Part shown: piece after piece, positions 14,737-14,935 of the stretch
How positions within the stretch are numbered: position 1 is the first letter of the stretch
Layout of the letters: every line of letters begins with the position of its first letter
Assembly (NCBI GenBank): GCA_958446555.1
Contig: CAUCWU010000016.1
Coordinates: forward strand, 1-14,935
Direction of reading: 5' to 3'
Length of the DNA: 14,935 nt
Origin: an uncultured Lachnospiraceae bacterium
GTDB lineage: Bacteria; Bacillota; Clostridia; Lachnospirales; Lachnospiraceae
The notes under the pieces: generated by a model
What the model saw: the letters and a program-made list of their open reading frames with translations, nothing else
Database searches by the model: none
What the model was told of the DNA's origin: nothing
Position numbers and translations under genes: made by a program

Positions 14737-14771
14737 GTCCCAAAAGAAAAACTAAGAAAAAAAGTTGATCT

Positions 14772-14894
14772 TTAGCTTTCCATCTGGCGACCCAAAAAGG
14801 AGGCGGCGCAGGCAGCTGCCTTATACTCGGTCTCTGTAAAATGTGTCTGTTTTTCGCGGCTATACAAAATCACCGCCCCGTGCACAATTAACTT
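14772..14894 (-). pseudogene. spoVT: Remnant of spoVT (C-terminal end of stage V sporulation protein T)
   Basis: Forty codons are open between a stop (TAA at 14895-14897) and the natural stop at 14772-14774. The reading contains GAVILYSREKQTHFTE, then EYKAAACAASFLGRQMES. This matches the end of the GAF domain of SpoVT, recalled for Bacillus as GAVVIFSKD...EHKAVETAAGFLARQMEQ. The AbrB-like DNA-binding domain and most of the GAF domain are missing, and the other two minus-strand frames up to the window edge do not continue the protein. SpoVT is the regulator of late forespore genes and normally lies a few genes upstream of hup in clostridia. The fragment has no start with a ribosome binding site. 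I am confident of the resemblance, less so of how the gene was lost. Confidence 0.75.
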
Positions 14895-14916
14895 TTACGG
14901 TTATAATATAAAATTG

Positions 14917-14933
14917 ATGCCGTTATCCGGCAT
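14917..14933 (-). terminator. Possible terminator at the right edge
   Basis: ATGCCG (14917-14922) and CGGCAT (14928-14933) form a perfect 6-bp stem with a 5-base loop. On the minus strand it is followed by CAATTTTATATT, a poor U-tract. It may end the next minus-strand gene, which would lie beyond the window. That would place the spoVT stump in an intergenic region. Confidence 0.4.
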
Positions 14934-14935
14934 GA

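Noticed and set aside
14344..14775. Plus-strand open frame of 143 codons opposite HU
   Set aside because: It is the antisense shadow of HU and its leader, has no ribosome binding site and resembles no family.

Overview
The window looks like chromosomal DNA from a low-to-moderate GC, Gram-positive anaerobe of the Clostridia, most likely Lachnospiraceae. The evidence is indirect: strong AGGAGG ribosome binding sites, vegetative sigma-A type promoters, a Firmicutes-style HU/S4-domain pair, and a type IV pilus cluster with no outer-membrane secretin. The genus cannot be named from the sequence alone.

Positions 1-7674 (minus strand) hold one compact type IV pilus operon. Read in its own direction the order is: pilin 2, pilin 1, prepilin peptidase (PilD), inner-membrane platform (PilC), PilM-like, PilN-like and PilO-like alignment proteins, assembly ATPase (PilB), and a retraction ATPase gene (pilT). 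An extended -10 promoter lies just upstream of pilin 2, and genes overlap or nearly abut for most of the operon. The last gene, pilT, is broken: homology stops shortly after its Walker A motif and the reading frame runs into AT-rich DNA at the left edge of the window. The operon therefore encodes a full extension machine but, here, no intact retraction motor.

Positions 7693-12913 hold two minus-strand metabolic genes: a cytoplasmic GH2 beta-mannosidase and an aconitase-superfamily hydratase. The 169 bp between them contain a long near-perfect palindrome resembling a REP/MITE element, and a second inverted repeat. The hydratase is divergent from a plus-strand PfkB-family sugar kinase (probable 2-keto-3-deoxygluconate kinase) at 12914-13924. 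Both genes of this divergent pair have good -35/-10 boxes with 17-bp spacers.

Positions 13925-14935: two terminators separate the kinase from a convergent minus-strand HU / S4-domain (RqcP-like) operon with its own extended -10 promoter. Upstream of HU is a roughly 40-codon remnant that matches the C-terminus of the sporulation regulator SpoVT, cut off by an in-frame stop. In spore-forming clostridia the usual order is spoVT-spoVB-mazG-hup-S4-yabP-yabQ-divIC. Here spoVT is a stump, spoVB and mazG are absent between it and HU, and a terminator directly follows S4. I infer that this locus has collapsed in a lineage that has lost, or is losing, sporulation.

I did not find a clear new defence or mobile system. 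The most informative signals are the two decayed genes (pilT and spoVT), the twin pilins, and the palindromic element at 10346-10393.
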